Source of the DNA: Paramarasmius palmivorus
Lineage: Eukaryota > Basidiomycota > Agaricomycetes > Agaricales > Marasmiaceae
Direction of reading: 5' to 3'
NCBI GenBank assembly: GCA_037176845.1
Contig: JAYKXP010000178.1
Coordinates: 1 to 64,000 of the forward strand
Length of the DNA: 64,000 nt
The translations under genes and the position numbers were made by a program. Under the pieces are notes generated by a model. It ran no database searches. It saw only the letters and a program-made list of their open reading frames with translations, and had not been told where the DNA came from. Shown here one piece after another: positions 46,445 through 58,578 of this stretch. Positions within the stretch are counted from its first letter, which is position 1, and each line of letters begins with the position of its first letter.

Positions 46445-47269
46445 TTTCTTTCAAATTCGTGCCTGACTGCACCCTTGGGTGCAGGCTTGAATTCCCAAGT
46501 AGAAGTCTTTTCAGCAGACCCTTGACATGGAGCTAGACAGCCCTCAGGTGCAAGACCAGAGGATTCATATGTCTTCTACACTAGTGCAGAAGCAGAAACT
46601 GAACAGGGCCTGGACACTTTATGTTGACAGGCAGAGGTAAGCTTCTTTGCTCTGCTATAGGTATACAGTGCCTATCCATCCAGATAATGATGCCACAGTC
46701 AGCATCTGCTGTCAGTTTGAAAAGTATGGGATACAAGTGGAATATCAGGAATTTGGATTCATTCATCTAGAGTATGGTTTTTACATCAATATGCAAGAGA
46801 ATATGATTTAGTATGTTGAATTTCACTAATACTGGTTGGGTTTTGATGGGCCTCTTGGTTCACAGGAGTTTTGATGCTACTAAATTTCACAGTATAGTGC
46901 TACCCTCTGAAGCTACTTCAAAAAAGTGTCTGAAACTTCATGGAGGTCAAGGTGGCAGAGAACTCAATGTGGCGGCAATACCCCAGGCCACCAGTAATAG
47001 GAGCCATAGTACAGTGCAAAAAAAGTATCAGGAAGCTGCCAGAAGACAACACTGTGTTCAGGACAATGCAGAAGTTCAACAGCAGATATGGAGTGCTTCT
47101 ACTTCACCCACTCTGGCTGGGACTTTGCAAAGCCCTGGGTAATGTGCCCAGAGTTACTTTCCCTGGGCTCAGGCCTGGCTAAGCTTTTAGCACTAGTCTC
47201 AATAATCAAAGGCAATATATAATGCCTTTTATGGGATAAGTCAAGTATATTTTCCATTATAGACTGTAG
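46445..47269 (+). other. Unassigned, possibly fragments of a captured gene
   Basis: Short frames on the plus strand with GT-AG-like junctions (for example a 25-nt gap near 46,630) give protein-like wording such as VPIHPDNDATVSICCQFEKY. No family is recognised. It could be the tail of the preceding pseudogene's element or a captured host fragment. Confidence 0.25.
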
Positions 47270-47932
47270 GTCTCAAATAGTGTGCTTTTTTGACTTCCAA
47301 ATTAGAAAAGAGGGCTATCAAAAACTAAAAAAGCCATAACAGGGCACTTTTTGGGCGCTTTTTTGACAGGAAATTAATTCCCACACCTCCCGACATCATA
47401 TAGGGTGCTTCCTGATGCTTCTCTGCTCTGCTTGTTGCTTCCCAAAATGGAAGGTGGCCTTACTTCACTATTTTTCACCTACAATCAATGCACTGGGGGG
47501 TTATTGGGGCACGCTGGGGGGCTATAAGAATTGCATCTTTGAAGTATATGTTCTAATATGTTCTAAAAGCATGCCCCTGGAATTGGGGGGCATAAAAAGT
47601 GGTCCAAATATGGTAATTCAGAAAAATGGCCTATTGGGTCTTGGGCTATAGGCCAGATATTGACATGGGGTAAGTTGGAGAAGCCTGGGGACACTAAATA
47701 GTATATAGATTAGTGTGATAATGGTGCTGAATTATCAAAAATACTGGGGGTCTCTGACATTGGGGGAATACAATTACAGGGTGAGATGCAACTGGGGCTT
47801 AAATATTGTGAATCAGAGATGATATATATGTCCCTTGATGGGTTTACAATCCTGGAGAGTGCCCTATTTTTCCAGATTTATTACAGCTAAATTTGCTTTT
47901 TTTGGACATTGATAATACTATACTACAGGGAG
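47270..47932 (+). repeat. Repeat family R1, copy 3 (interrupted by solo LTR)
   Basis: Colinear with the first two-thirds of the copy at 50,931-52,345 and stops at CTATACTACAGGGAG, exactly at the first base of the LTR copy. The sequence right of the LTR is not the R1 continuation, so a deletion or rearrangement accompanied or followed LTR insertion. Confidence 0.75.
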
Positions 47933-48354
47933 TGTTAGAATGTATATTAAAGGATTACCAGTTAAACTGATCAATAACAATGACTAGAACTCAATGCAAT
48001 TGACTGTGATCACCCAATAAGTGTTGATAATAGTAACTTTTGTATTGAAAATGTGTTCCAAGTGCCAACTCTCTGTGACATGTAAGTAATTACTGTTTGT
48101 TTGTACCTATTGTGATGCAGATTGCTTGAGGCATTAAAGTACTGTCCACTAATTCGAAAATATGTGTTTTACATACTCCTACATGCCCATACACCATAGG
48201 TAAGTTCAATAAGTAAAGTAAAAGATAAATAAATATAAATGCAAGTGTATGTGCAGTAGAACAAGCATAATTAGAGTGCCAAAGTAGACTTTGTATATTT
48301 TGTTGGACTTAGTGTTGAAGAAGTGTTTTATCAACTTCATCACTTCATTCAACA
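47933..48354 (-). repeat. Solo copy of the Copia LTR (422 bp)
   Basis: Same length and same termini as the 3' LTR at 28,913-29,334, with few differences. Several of these are C-to-T or G-to-A at former CpG. No Copia internal sequence adjoins it. Flanking pentamers GGGAG and CTAAG do not match, so no target duplication is preserved. Confidence 0.85.
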
Positions 48355-48625
48355 CTAAGTTGATGTGGGTCCATGTTGGTTCAAATTTGCAACTGCAGTT
48401 AAGTCACAGTTCTTTTCCTTTCACCACTATGAGCCACTTATCAAACCCATCAATTCTCACTGGATGCAAACCTCATGGCAGTTGACAGTATTCCCACTTG
48501 GGGTCTGATAATTGAAGCAAGGTGCGACCACCATGAGGGAGACAGCAAGATTAGATAGTATACTATAGATACAATAAAAAATATCAAGATATGGTATATA
48601 GATACACATAAAGTAGTTAAGATGC

Positions 48626-49478
48626 GTGAATACAATGTATGAAGAAAATACCCTTTGGTTGAACAACTTTGGCCATCTCATGGCATCAACAAACATCATT
48701 TTGTCCTGCCCCACTTCTGATACAGATGCAGAAAAGTACATGATGCACTATATCTGTTATTGGGAAATGTTGGCCCAGCTGTATCCTGTTCAGTGGAAGC
48801 CAAACCACCATTATGCGATGCACAACAGTGATCTACTGAAGCAGTGGGGTCTACTAGCAGAGGTCAGCAAGTTTCCTGGAGAGCAGTTAAACTTCATTAC
48901 TTAATGTGTCAAGACCAATCAATGGATGTATCAGTCACACTGTACTATATCTCACCATCCTCAACTAACCCTTGATTTCAGATGACCTTCACCACACAAT
49001 ATTGAAGCAGATGGCCCGCTACTGTTTGCTTCATGCCCACATAGAAGACTGCATTCAACACAATGCAGGCTTAGCCTCTACTCGTAAGGATGGCAACAAG
49101 CATCCAAACAAATCCATGTCTCAGCTGTACTCAATGCTACTAGGTCCCAAATATGAGTCACACAAGGCAATGTCTGATCATACTATTGCTCAGTTTTTCA
49201 AAAATACAAAGGACCTACCTTGCTAGCAGTATGAGATGCTTCTCACATATGTCCACCTACAAGGGCCACCATGGCCAAGGGTTCACCATGATCCTTGTCC
49301 TCAATTTAATGCTTTTGTACTTCCACCTACAGGAGCATTGCTTACAAGCTTCACCAATTCATTGAATCAAACGTACAGCATGTATGCACATCCTCGGTCT
49401 GGAATAGCTCATATGAACTTCTTTCTGGGTGTATTCAAGATGCGTGCAGCCAGTTTACTCTGTCTGCGTTATGTCTGA
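48626..49478 (+). pseudogene. Plavaka/CACTA-like transposase C-terminal relic
   Basis: Plus-strand blocks in order: LWLNNFGHLMASTNIILSCP, VQWKPNHHYAMH, LLKQWGLLAEVSKFPGEQLN, then across a probable intron (about 48,890-48,980) LHHTILKQMARYCLLHAHIE, and finally FNAFVLPPTGALL and MYAHPRSGIAHMNFF. These correspond to the C-terminal part of Plavaka-type transposases of Agaricomycetes (KPNHHYAxH, GERLNGxLQ, TMxRQxxR). A stop lies at 49,222-49,224 and the catalytic N-terminal half is absent. Assignment is by remembered family pattern. Confidence 0.55.
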
Positions 49479-49479
49479 T

Positions 49480-50930
49480 CAGTTGATGCCGGGGTTATCA
49501 AACCTCCTCAAGTGTCAATCATCTTCCATATTGACCTTATGACCAAATAGACCTTTGAGCACTTCCCTTGTGCCAAAGCTAGTAATCCCTTGTCTATTTT
49601 TGATGTTCTAGGACATTTTCTTTATAGGAGAACGGCCATGTTTAGCTATTCCAGGGTCATTGAACTTCTGCCCGTGACTGCTGGTTTCATGACTCAGATT
49701 CCGTAGTGTGATTGAAAAGAAGCAGGATTCTCGGAATGTAATATATAGCCTTTCACAAAGTTCAACCAAGTCCCAAATCCTTTCTTTCTTTTCCCTACCA
49801 CCATTGCCTTAGCAAGTAGCTTCTAGGTGTGTTTCCTGCTCTTTTCTTTTGTTTTTCTTTCTAATTTTCTTTTCTAGGATGCCCCTTCTAGTCTGTAAAC
49901 CTTTCGCGCCACCACTGACACCTCTTCCTCCACCAAAACCTTGAAAATTGAAGTCCAAATGAGAAGAGAAGCCTGTCAAGCTGTCTGCAGAAGAGGCCTA
50001 CAAGCAGCAGCTGGCTCTGTATGAGCAGGCTATGGCTCTTGTAGACACTTTCTTGGTTTATTAAGACTCCGTGTTCAACAAGGAAGCAGAGTTCCTTCCC
50101 AGCAGGCCTACAGTTGTCAAACTCATTCACATGCAGAAAGAGAACATTGTGCATGTTAGTTTTATTTATTTCTTTCTACATATGGCTAATGATCTGGTCC
50201 CTAGCATGAGTACCATAAGATCAGCACCAACCAGCATTGTGGATTTGACATCTCCAAGTCCTATTTCAAATGTATTGACTCATCAACATGGCCATAGACA
50301 CGGGGCTGATTCCAAGAAAGGATTTCTCCTCTTGGCTCCCTGGTACCAATGAGACAGAGGCACTCATCAAGAAATATGAGGTACATGTCCCATATGGCTC
50401 TTTCTCTAAATGGTTTACTAATGTTTCTTTTTCTAGGACTACAACTTCCATTCTCCCTTGCCGCCACCAGTGTAAGTGTGCTGGTGCCATAGTCACTGGA
50501 CATTTTCTGATGCTTTATTTTCTAGATTTCCAAGGTGGGTGAACGGGTTCCCTATCACCCTCCTGTGACTCCTCACAACAACGAGGGCGATGGATTTATG
50601 ACTAAGGAGCTGTCCACTGCTGGTGGACATGTCTACCTCCAAGGCAACATTTATCTGACCTTTGACTCGGTGGTGGCTGCTACCATGATTGTGCCCAAGC
50701 CAAACTTCTATACCCAGGGCTGCAATTGATGCATCCAAAAGGGTCAAGGCACACTCTGGCTGCACTGGCTGTAAGAGCACTAACCAGAAGTGCTCTTTCA
50801 CCCAGACACTTGAGGAGACCCTCAGTGCTCACAATGAGCAGTTTGATCTTGGTCTCCAAGGTCACAATGATACGGTTTCTTCATATGACTTTTTCTCAAT
50901 ATTCTTTCTTACTATATCCAGCTGATGTAG
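49480..50930 (+). pseudogene. Degraded gene fragment with a CxxC...C motif
   Basis: Scattered plus-strand pieces (LSAEEAYKQQLALYEQAMAL near 50,000; GDGFMTKELSTAGGHVYLQG near 50,600; HSGCTGCKSTNQKCSF near 50,755-50,800) are separated by intron-like gaps and stops. Cys-rich tails of this kind occur in multi-copy Agaricomycete proteins. I cannot name the family. Confidence 0.3.
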
Positions 50931-52345
50931 TGATTCTTTTGTAAAAGTGCACAGTATTCACCACAGGATTTGCAAAGGTATGGGATAACTCCTTTTGCAA
51001 AAGTAGGGGACAAGTAATCAAGGCAGATAAGAGATACTGTCTGCTTTGGGTGCTTCCAAATTGGGAAGGATCATTCTCACACCTTCTGGAAAGGGAACAG
51101 GCCGCTTTTTTGAGATCTGGAGATATTTCCACACTGCTTTTGGCATCCCAAAATGGAAGGTGCTCTTTCTATGATTTAACAGTGCACTTTTTGGGCACTT
51201 TTTTTGCGGAAAAATTATTTCCATGCCTCCTGACATCATCTGGGTGCCTCCCTACTCTGCTTTTGGCTTCCCAAAATAGAAGGTGGCCTTACCTCATCAT
51301 TTTCCATCTGGAATCAATGCATTAGGGGGCTATTGGGGCATGCTGGGGGGCTATAAAAATCACATTTTTGAGGGAATATGTTCCAATATGTTCTAAAAGC
51401 ATGCTCCTGCAATTGGGGGGCAGGGAAATGCAAAAAAAGTGGTCTAAATATGGTAATTCAGGAAAATAGCCTGTTGGATCTTGGGCTACAGGCCAGATAT
51501 TGACATGGGGTAAGTTGGAGGACCTAGATACATTAAATACAAGGCTGGGGACACCAAATAGTACATAGATTAGTGGTATAATGGTGCTTAAATATGAAAA
51601 ATACTGGAAATCTCCGGAATTAGGGGAATAAAATTACAGGATGGGATGTAGTGCAGCTGGGGCTTAGATATTGTGAATCAGAGATGATATATATGTTTCC
51701 TTGCTTTGTTTACACTCCTGGAGAGCTGCCTATTTTTCCAGATTTATTACAGCTAGATTCGCTTTTTTTGGACATTGGTAATGCTATACCACAGGAAATG
51801 ATTGGGATGGGCTGCTTCTTGTTCATAACCCACTCTAGGGTGTATAGATGATGAATATATACTTTCCCAAGCACTCCTGTATGTGCAACACCTTGTTCAA
51901 TCCAATGTATTGTACAGTTATGTAACACAGGCAGTAATACATGAATAGCACCCCAGGGAAGCATCCCAGCACCAAGGGGAGTTCAGAATCGAGTTCAGGC
52001 ACCAAAAATACACTTTCCTACCATGAAAGCACATTTTTTGAATACATCTGTATGATGCTATATAAAAAATCACATTTTTAGGGTTTTTTTTTGTACTGGA
52101 GCATGGGGATTGCTTCTAAAATCACCAAAAATGAATGAGAGACCATTCACTATGCATAGAACAGGAATATTGATTGCCTCCATGAATCCCATGACATGAA
52201 TCCATATGCCAGACTAATCAATTCCTGCACAATTACAGAAAACATGTACTATGGATGTAGTATTGCAAGGAGTGATCTGGGGGCTTGGGGAACCTTAAAA
52301 TTGAATTCAGGATGAAAAATCAGATATATTCTTGGATGGGTGTTA
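50931..52345 (+). repeat. Repeat family R1, copy 4 (longest colinear copy)
   Basis: Runs from the TTTTGTAAAAGTGCAC start through the GCTTTTTTG blocks, the GATATTGACATGGGG junction at about 51,497, and on to CAGGATGAAAAATCAG at about 52,310-52,325. The other copies are fragments or rearrangements of this order. No coding frame is conserved among copies. Confidence 0.75.
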
Positions 52346-53699
52346 AGACAAGTGAGATAGAGAGTTTGTTGTGCTTGTGGTGATGGTGTTTTCAGGTGGC
52401 AAGTGTAATTAACAATAGCTATAAGAGAAACACTATAAGAACAAGTAAATGATACCAAGACACCTTTTTCTAAAGCTATTTCATTAGTCAGTTTTGAGAT
52501 ATCATTGTGAAAATGTTGTTCTGTTCCATCCAGGCTGTCTACATGGCTCAAGAGAAACTCAGCAAAAGCAGGTGTTATTAAGGGCATTCTATAGAGTAAT
52601 GTCATGGTATGGAGGGGGGATGATCAGATGTCACATTGAGGAGAAGAGTTTGTGCCATGATGTGCTTAGAACCCAGGGGACCATGATCTCCAGAGACTCA
52701 ATCAGATTCTCATATAATGGTTCAGTAAATGAAATGTTTGAAACTACAGCACTCATGGGTTAGCATTGGTGTAGCATACACTAGTATGTCTAGAAACTCA
52801 CTAGTTTGCTAAGTAGTTTAAATAGTGTGGCTATAGGCTTTAGGTGCTGAAGTCCAAAATGTTTCAGTACTGCTTTTATGTATGAGGTTTGCCTTAGCTA
52901 AATGATGCCTTCTTTCTGTTTGATTTCAGTGCCTAACAACTAGTTGATTTGTCCTTCATCAGTTACTTCCATTGTGGATTTGATGCTATTGTCAGATCTG
53001 TGCCGGAGGTATAAAGAGGTCTGGAGCACCATTAGAAGGTGGAGGACCTTGGAAGGTAACAGTTGCTGAAGTTCTACACAACAGCCCTACTGACCCACAG
53101 CTTGAGAGCGAATAGGAAGATAGAGGAAGTACAGAGATTGGCAGAGATAATGTTTATTATTCTGTTAAAGATACAGGAACTGTATCCTATGTCTTATATA
53201 CAAGTATGGTGCCAAGTATCTCTAAACAGAACAGAACAAAGGAATATATATAAAAGGAAACATATCAGAATATTAGAAAATGACGAGTATAGACATGAGG
53301 CATAAGCTCTGGATGAAGGTAAACACATGTTAATGCTTCTGAGATACTTCCAGACACGAGATTATTTCCAGATGTCAGTATCTGAGTGGTATGGTCATGA
53401 CACTGTCCTTTATCAGTGGCAGCTCCCTTTTGATAAAAACTTCTGATAGTACTCAGGGGAGTTATTACAGTAAACTCTGAGGAAAAAAACCCATATTTGT
53501 TTTTTCAATTAAACAATGCCTATTGCTATAGGATAAATTTCTGGGTTTTTTAAAAGGGGTTTAGAGCCTTTCCTGATTAGGCAGGTGTTTCTAAAAGGGT
53601 GTATATAGCTCCTGGAGCACTTTTTTCAAAAATCCAGGTGCTTTTTGAAAAATACAGGGGATTTTAATGATTTTCCAATTGGGTGCATAATTTCTACAG
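52346..53699. other. No feature recognised
   Basis: CpG-poor DNA with short frames only. The plus-strand frame at 52,494-52,763 has no family features. Confidence 0.35.
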
Positions 53700-54366
53700 T
53701 CTAGAAAGGGTTTTGTGAGCACTTTTTTGATGCTTTTATAATGGAAAATATATTCCCACACCCTCTGGAGCTGTTCCAGAGCACTTTTTTGGGCGCTTTT
53801 TTGACAGGAAAATTATTCTCACACTCTCTGACATCATCTGGAATGCCTACCTACTCTGCTTTTGGCTTCCCAAAATAGAAGGTGGCCTTACCTCATCATT
53901 TTCCACCTGGAATCAATGCATTAGGGGGCTATTGGGGTATGCTGGAGGGCTATAAAAATCACATTTTTGAGGGAATATGTTCCAATATGTTCTAAAAGCA
54001 TGCTCCTGCAATTGGGGGGCAGGGAAATGCAAAAAAAGTGGTCCAAATATGGTAATTCAGGAAAATAGCCTATTGGATCTTGGGCTACAGGCCAGATATT
54101 GACATGGGGTAAGTTGGAGAACCTAGATACATTAAATACAAGGCTGGGGACACCAAATAGTACAAAGATTGGTGAGATAATGGTGCTTAAATATTAAAAA
54201 TACTGAAAATCTTTGAAATTAAGGGAATAAAATTACAGGCTGGGGTGTATTGCAGCTGGGGCTTAGATATTGTGGATGAGGGATGATATATATGTCCCCT
54301 TAATGACTACCTAGCTGCCCAAGCATTCCTGTATTCACAACACCTTGTTCAATCCAATGTATTGTA
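53700..54366 (+). repeat. Repeat family R1, copy 5 (truncated)
   Basis: Matches 51,180-51,700 of the long copy, then jumps near 54,305 to the CACAACACCTTGTTCAATCC segment that in the long copy lies about 200 bp further on. It therefore carries an internal deletion. Confidence 0.75.
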
Positions 54367-54392
54367 ATTCCCCTGGACAGATGATTGACAAC

Positions 54393-54436
54393 TCCTTGTC
54401 CTTGTCCTTGTCCTTGTCCTTGTCCTTGTCCTTGTC
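54393..54436. repeat. Hexanucleotide microsatellite (TCCTTG)n
   Basis: About seven uninterrupted copies of TCCTTG. On the minus strand it would encode alternating Gly-Gln, but no gene is supported there. Confidence 0.9.
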
Positions 54437-55250
54437 TCTTTTCTTCACATCCTTCCTTGCATTTCTATATGCTCTTGTATTGACTTCATCCAGTGAGGTC
54501 ACATCTTAATCCCGCAGCTCTCTGCCGTCAACATTCTCCTCACCTACCAAAACCTTAAGAGCAGACCAGGCTGCCCTATACTTCTGCTTGTGTTGCTCAA
54601 TCATGTGGTCGTTGTCTGCTAGGTCTGATCAGGCTCTGGTTGACTCCTTCTGATGCTGAATGTGCAGTCCATGTTCTATAGTGAGGTGAGTGCATAAAAA
54701 GAGATGGATTTGGATGCTGGCAAGTGCGCTGGTCAGTTGACCACATTAAAAATCAGTCTCCATCTTGATCCACATTGACATCTGGAGCTGCGTACAAATT
54801 AAATCTGAAAGATTGGAAGGCAGCCACAGAGAGGCCAATTCTGTGTTCAGCTCAGCCTCCTTCACTTTTTGGGCATCCACATATCCTCAAGATAGCATCT
54901 TGGGTGTGTAAAATTGCTGAATAGTGTGTAGTCACACTATGGCTTATAAAATCCTGGCTTGTCAGTCTGTAATGGTTGTCTTCTGGTTCATTGTACTGGG
55001 TGCTTTGTTCTTGAGATTAATATCTAGTTCCTGCCTGAAAAATATCAACTACAGCATAGAATTGACACTCACTGTGATTCCTCAATGTCTAGACCTAACT
55101 GGAGAAACACACTCAGTGTTATCTTGTGTAACAAAGGTATCCCTTGCCTAAGGCTCTGTGCTTCCTTCTCAGCATACTCCAGGCAAACATCTTGCTCTGT
55201 CTTTCCTGCAGACACTTACAAACAAGTTTAACTTGCTGTAGGATGAAATA
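54437..55250. other. No gene recognised; possible extension of the KDZ relic
   Basis: Minus-strand frames downstream of the KDZ relic at 55,251 are interrupted and match no C-terminal KDZ block that I know. Nothing else was recognised. Confidence 0.3.
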
Positions 55251-57285
55251 TTACCCTCAATGCTGCTCAATTCCTTCTCTGTCAGTCTGACCAGCACCTA
55301 GGATGAAGTGTAACACAAGATTCTCTTGACATTGACTTTCATGACCTTTAATGTGAAGTTTGGGTACAGCAAACTTCCAATGGTTCTGTTGCAAGCCTAT
55401 CTGGGCCACTGCTGGTAGCATGGCCATATGCTCAAAAAAGCGCTTGTGATATTGGCATATGATATTGTAGCAGAGGACCTGAAGTAAACATTTATCGGAA
55501 TGACATTGTGAACACCCAACTGTGTAGTCAGATAGGCCATATCTACTCAAGACATTAGAGATGTTTACAATAGGTAACCAATTTACTTACTTCTCCCCAT
55601 GCTTGAGATCCACCATCCCCATGGGCTCAATGATTTCATGCTGAGCACAGATACAAAGTACAGCCCCTGTTGTAGCATATCCACAACTGTACTTTGTATT
55701 GGCCTGTTTAACAGCAGCTAAGAAGTTACAGGTGCTAGTCTAAACCAATCAATTGACATCTGAATAAAGCTCAGACTAAGACATATCTCTTTCTGCTGGC
55801 CAATATTCTTTAGCCATGGCTGGTATGCTGTCTGGTCAACAAAGTATGCCAGCCCAGTTAAAAGTCTGGAATCCTTTGTTTTGCTTGAAATCATATACCA
55901 CTTCAGACAGAAGCAGGCATCAATGCTGATGAATTTCTGATAAAGACACCTGCAGCAGTGACATCAGCATGAGTGACATACAATGAAGGACTACTCACTG
56001 TTTGGAGAGAGTTGAGAAGTTCTCAGGCATATCAATGCCTGGACAAGGACATGCTGGACAGTGTATGACCAGCTCTCCTTGTGCTAAATCCTTTAACAGT
56101 TGAGCTGGACGGTTTCCAACTCCTACATGCTGCAGCATCTGCAGGTATTGCCACTGCTGCATTACACAGATGAAGGCCTCATAATGATCCTACCACAGTA
56201 TCATTAAGCCTGAAATTACAAAACCAATGATTCAAACATATCTTGATATCAACAATTCCTGATCCATCTGTCCCCTTTTCCAACATGTGGTAGAAATTGT
56301 AAGGTGACACCTTTCCCTGTGTTGTCAAGTGGTGAAAATAGAAAAGGGTGTGGAATGTAAAGGCAGTGTGTAGCTCTTGCACTGTGGCAGGGTACAAACA
56401 AGCTTGCATGAGTTGCTGCCACTTGTCCCCCACGATATTGAGTGTTCTACACTTGCAAAATTGCAGTGCTATCTCTTATAGCCCCTCCAGATCAATGATG
56501 ACAAATCCAGTTTGACAATGTTGAAACTTCAGGCATTTCTCTCCAGGGGGGTGTCCAAGCTGTACAACAAGACCCAAATGAAACAAGGTGGTTCTCTGGA
56601 AGAAAGAACCATTTCATTTCTGTTCTAGGCAGTCATTAGCCTGGCCTAAATTTCTTGAATACAGCACATACCTCAATAATGTCAAAAGGATGACCCTCAT
56701 GCTCTTTGACCATGTACCTCAAACATAGCAGATGTTGTGAAAAGCAGTCTTGGCACTATAGCAAGTCTTCTATGGGGTCATTGCATGTATGACATTTTGT
56801 AGGTGATGTTTCACCACAGCCTTCATGGTTCATCACTTCAGCAAGGGAATCCTGGGTCAGTTCCATCCAATCTTGCATTGACTTGCACTAAATAAAGCTG
56901 GATTTAACTTGGGAAGTCCTAGAACACTCTGAAAACTCACAAATGCATCTGACCGTTTTCCCTTCTTATCCCCCTGCTCTACAAACTCAGTTGATTCTTG
57001 TGTTATCCCATATTCTCCTCCCACTGCAAAGTTCCCAAATCCTAACCCATAGTCATCTCCATAATTCCAGTTGGGTGAATCCAAGATAGCTTCCAGAATC
57101 TTGGACTTCTTCATCAATGGAGGAAGAGGCAGCACAGAGACCAGCTTCTCCCTGAGCCAATGACCATCTGCTGTCAAATCCTGGGATTGAAGCATCATTT
57201 GTGGTTTCTTTGCATTGTTGACATTGCTTGAGAACCACTGTAGCCCTTGAAATTTGAAACACTGCCATTTTGATATGCCAGACAT
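55251..57285 (-). pseudogene. KDZ transposase relic, CxC2 subtype
   Basis: From an ATG at 57285 (MSGISKWQCFKFQG) the minus strand shows, in order: a CxC2 cluster (CHTC ... CQDC, then KEHEGHPFDIIE), KWNGSFFQRTTLFHLGLVVQ, LGHPPGEKC, FCKCR, QACLYPATVQELHTAFTFHT, FISIDACFCLKW (first Asp), SRLLTGLAYFV, NIICQYHKRF, VPKLHIKGHESQCQENLVLH and GAGQTDREGIEQH. The first stop lies within the zinc cluster and several more follow. The YD of the usual YDIxCQ motif is YN here. The frame stops before the C-terminal region. It is the same subtype as the intact transposase at 6.4-10.2 kb but far diverged, so it is not a copy of that element. Confidence 0.7.
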
Positions 57286-58574
57286 AATGGTAAATGAGAC
57301 CTCAGAGGGATCACATGTTTCACGTATTCTGTGACATCATGTCATAATTCTGCTTCCAGACCACCATTTAACGTTCAAGATTCAACGTCCACTATTAAAG
57401 ATAGCATAGGTTAGAAAGACAAGTCTTTTCTTCTCTAAATCATCTCATTGGTATTCCTCTCCTCTTGCTGCCTAGGCAATGCTTCCACCCTGATGGGGGG
57501 CTAGCCTTGGCAGCAAAAGGAGAGGAATACCACTTACTATCCTCCAGCTTTTGCAATTGTTCATTTTGACTGACTGACACCGATCCTATCTAGAACCCAT
57601 GCTTTCTCTTTTGCCGGTTCAGTCTATGTAAACATCTGAGATGAACTTATAGGGTGGAAGGTGCAGTGCATTTTTATCATTTCTCTTTGAGTCACAAGCT
57701 GACAGTTGTATTCAACAGTTAGTGTTTCTAGAACCTTTTGTTCTTGTCCTTCAGTACCCTGTATCTTATCCTACCCTACTGCTTGAATTACACAGCTTTC
57801 TTACCCTAACTTTTACTCTTGCACCCATACACACACAATGATCCACACTTATGGGCTATACAACAAGACATCTACTATGAAATAAATACTCTATCAATCT
57901 GAAGCCACTGCATCATACTTAATAGAGTTGTTGTATGCAATATCTTGATAAGTGTTGTTTAGGTAACTAGGATGAACAGTCACAATTTCACTTATCCTTG
58001 CTCTTACCCTAGAGCTTGCTCTCCCATGAGCTCAAGCCAGAGTAATGACATCTTCAGTATCCCACATAATAATCACAGGCCTGTACTATGGGCACTGGCA
58101 GCCATCAGTAAAGCTTTGAAGCTCCCAAGTAACAGGTAGAATAGATTGCATCTCATCTGCTCAAGATAATACAGCTGAAAACTCTTCTGAGGTGTGGATT
58201 CAATACAGAGGCATTTGATCCTAGGTGTTGCATCCCCTTCCTGGGCATCAGGGTCAAGGTAAGGGTGAAAATTGTTATTTTCAATTCTAGAACATTAGAG
58301 CCACACAATTTCCAGCTCATTGGACACATACATCAAAGAAGAGGACACACTATAGGATAATGATTTCAATCTATTGGTTTGTGAGGTGAGTGATAATCCT
58401 CACCTTAGTGATTATCTGACACAAACATTTGCTGCTGCTTAGCTGTCTATAGCCATGACCTCTGAACTGTTGTGCAAGGGTGTCCATACAGCAACTGGAT
58501 GGTGTTGATAAGAGAGATCAATCTGGATTATCTTTCCTGTTCTTTATCCCCTGGACATACAGGTTATCTGGGAT
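57286..58574. other. No feature recognised
   Basis: No coding block or repeat relation to the rest of the window was seen. Low CpG continues. Confidence 0.35.
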
Positions 58575-58578
58575 AGTA

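Noticed and set aside
28913..48354. Target-site duplications around the LTR copies
   Set aside because: Flanking 5-mers do not match at the solo LTR and the Copia element has no 5' LTR to compare.
54393..54436. Gly-Gln repeat protein encoded by the microsatellite
   Set aside because: Simple repeat without an extended frame or gene context.
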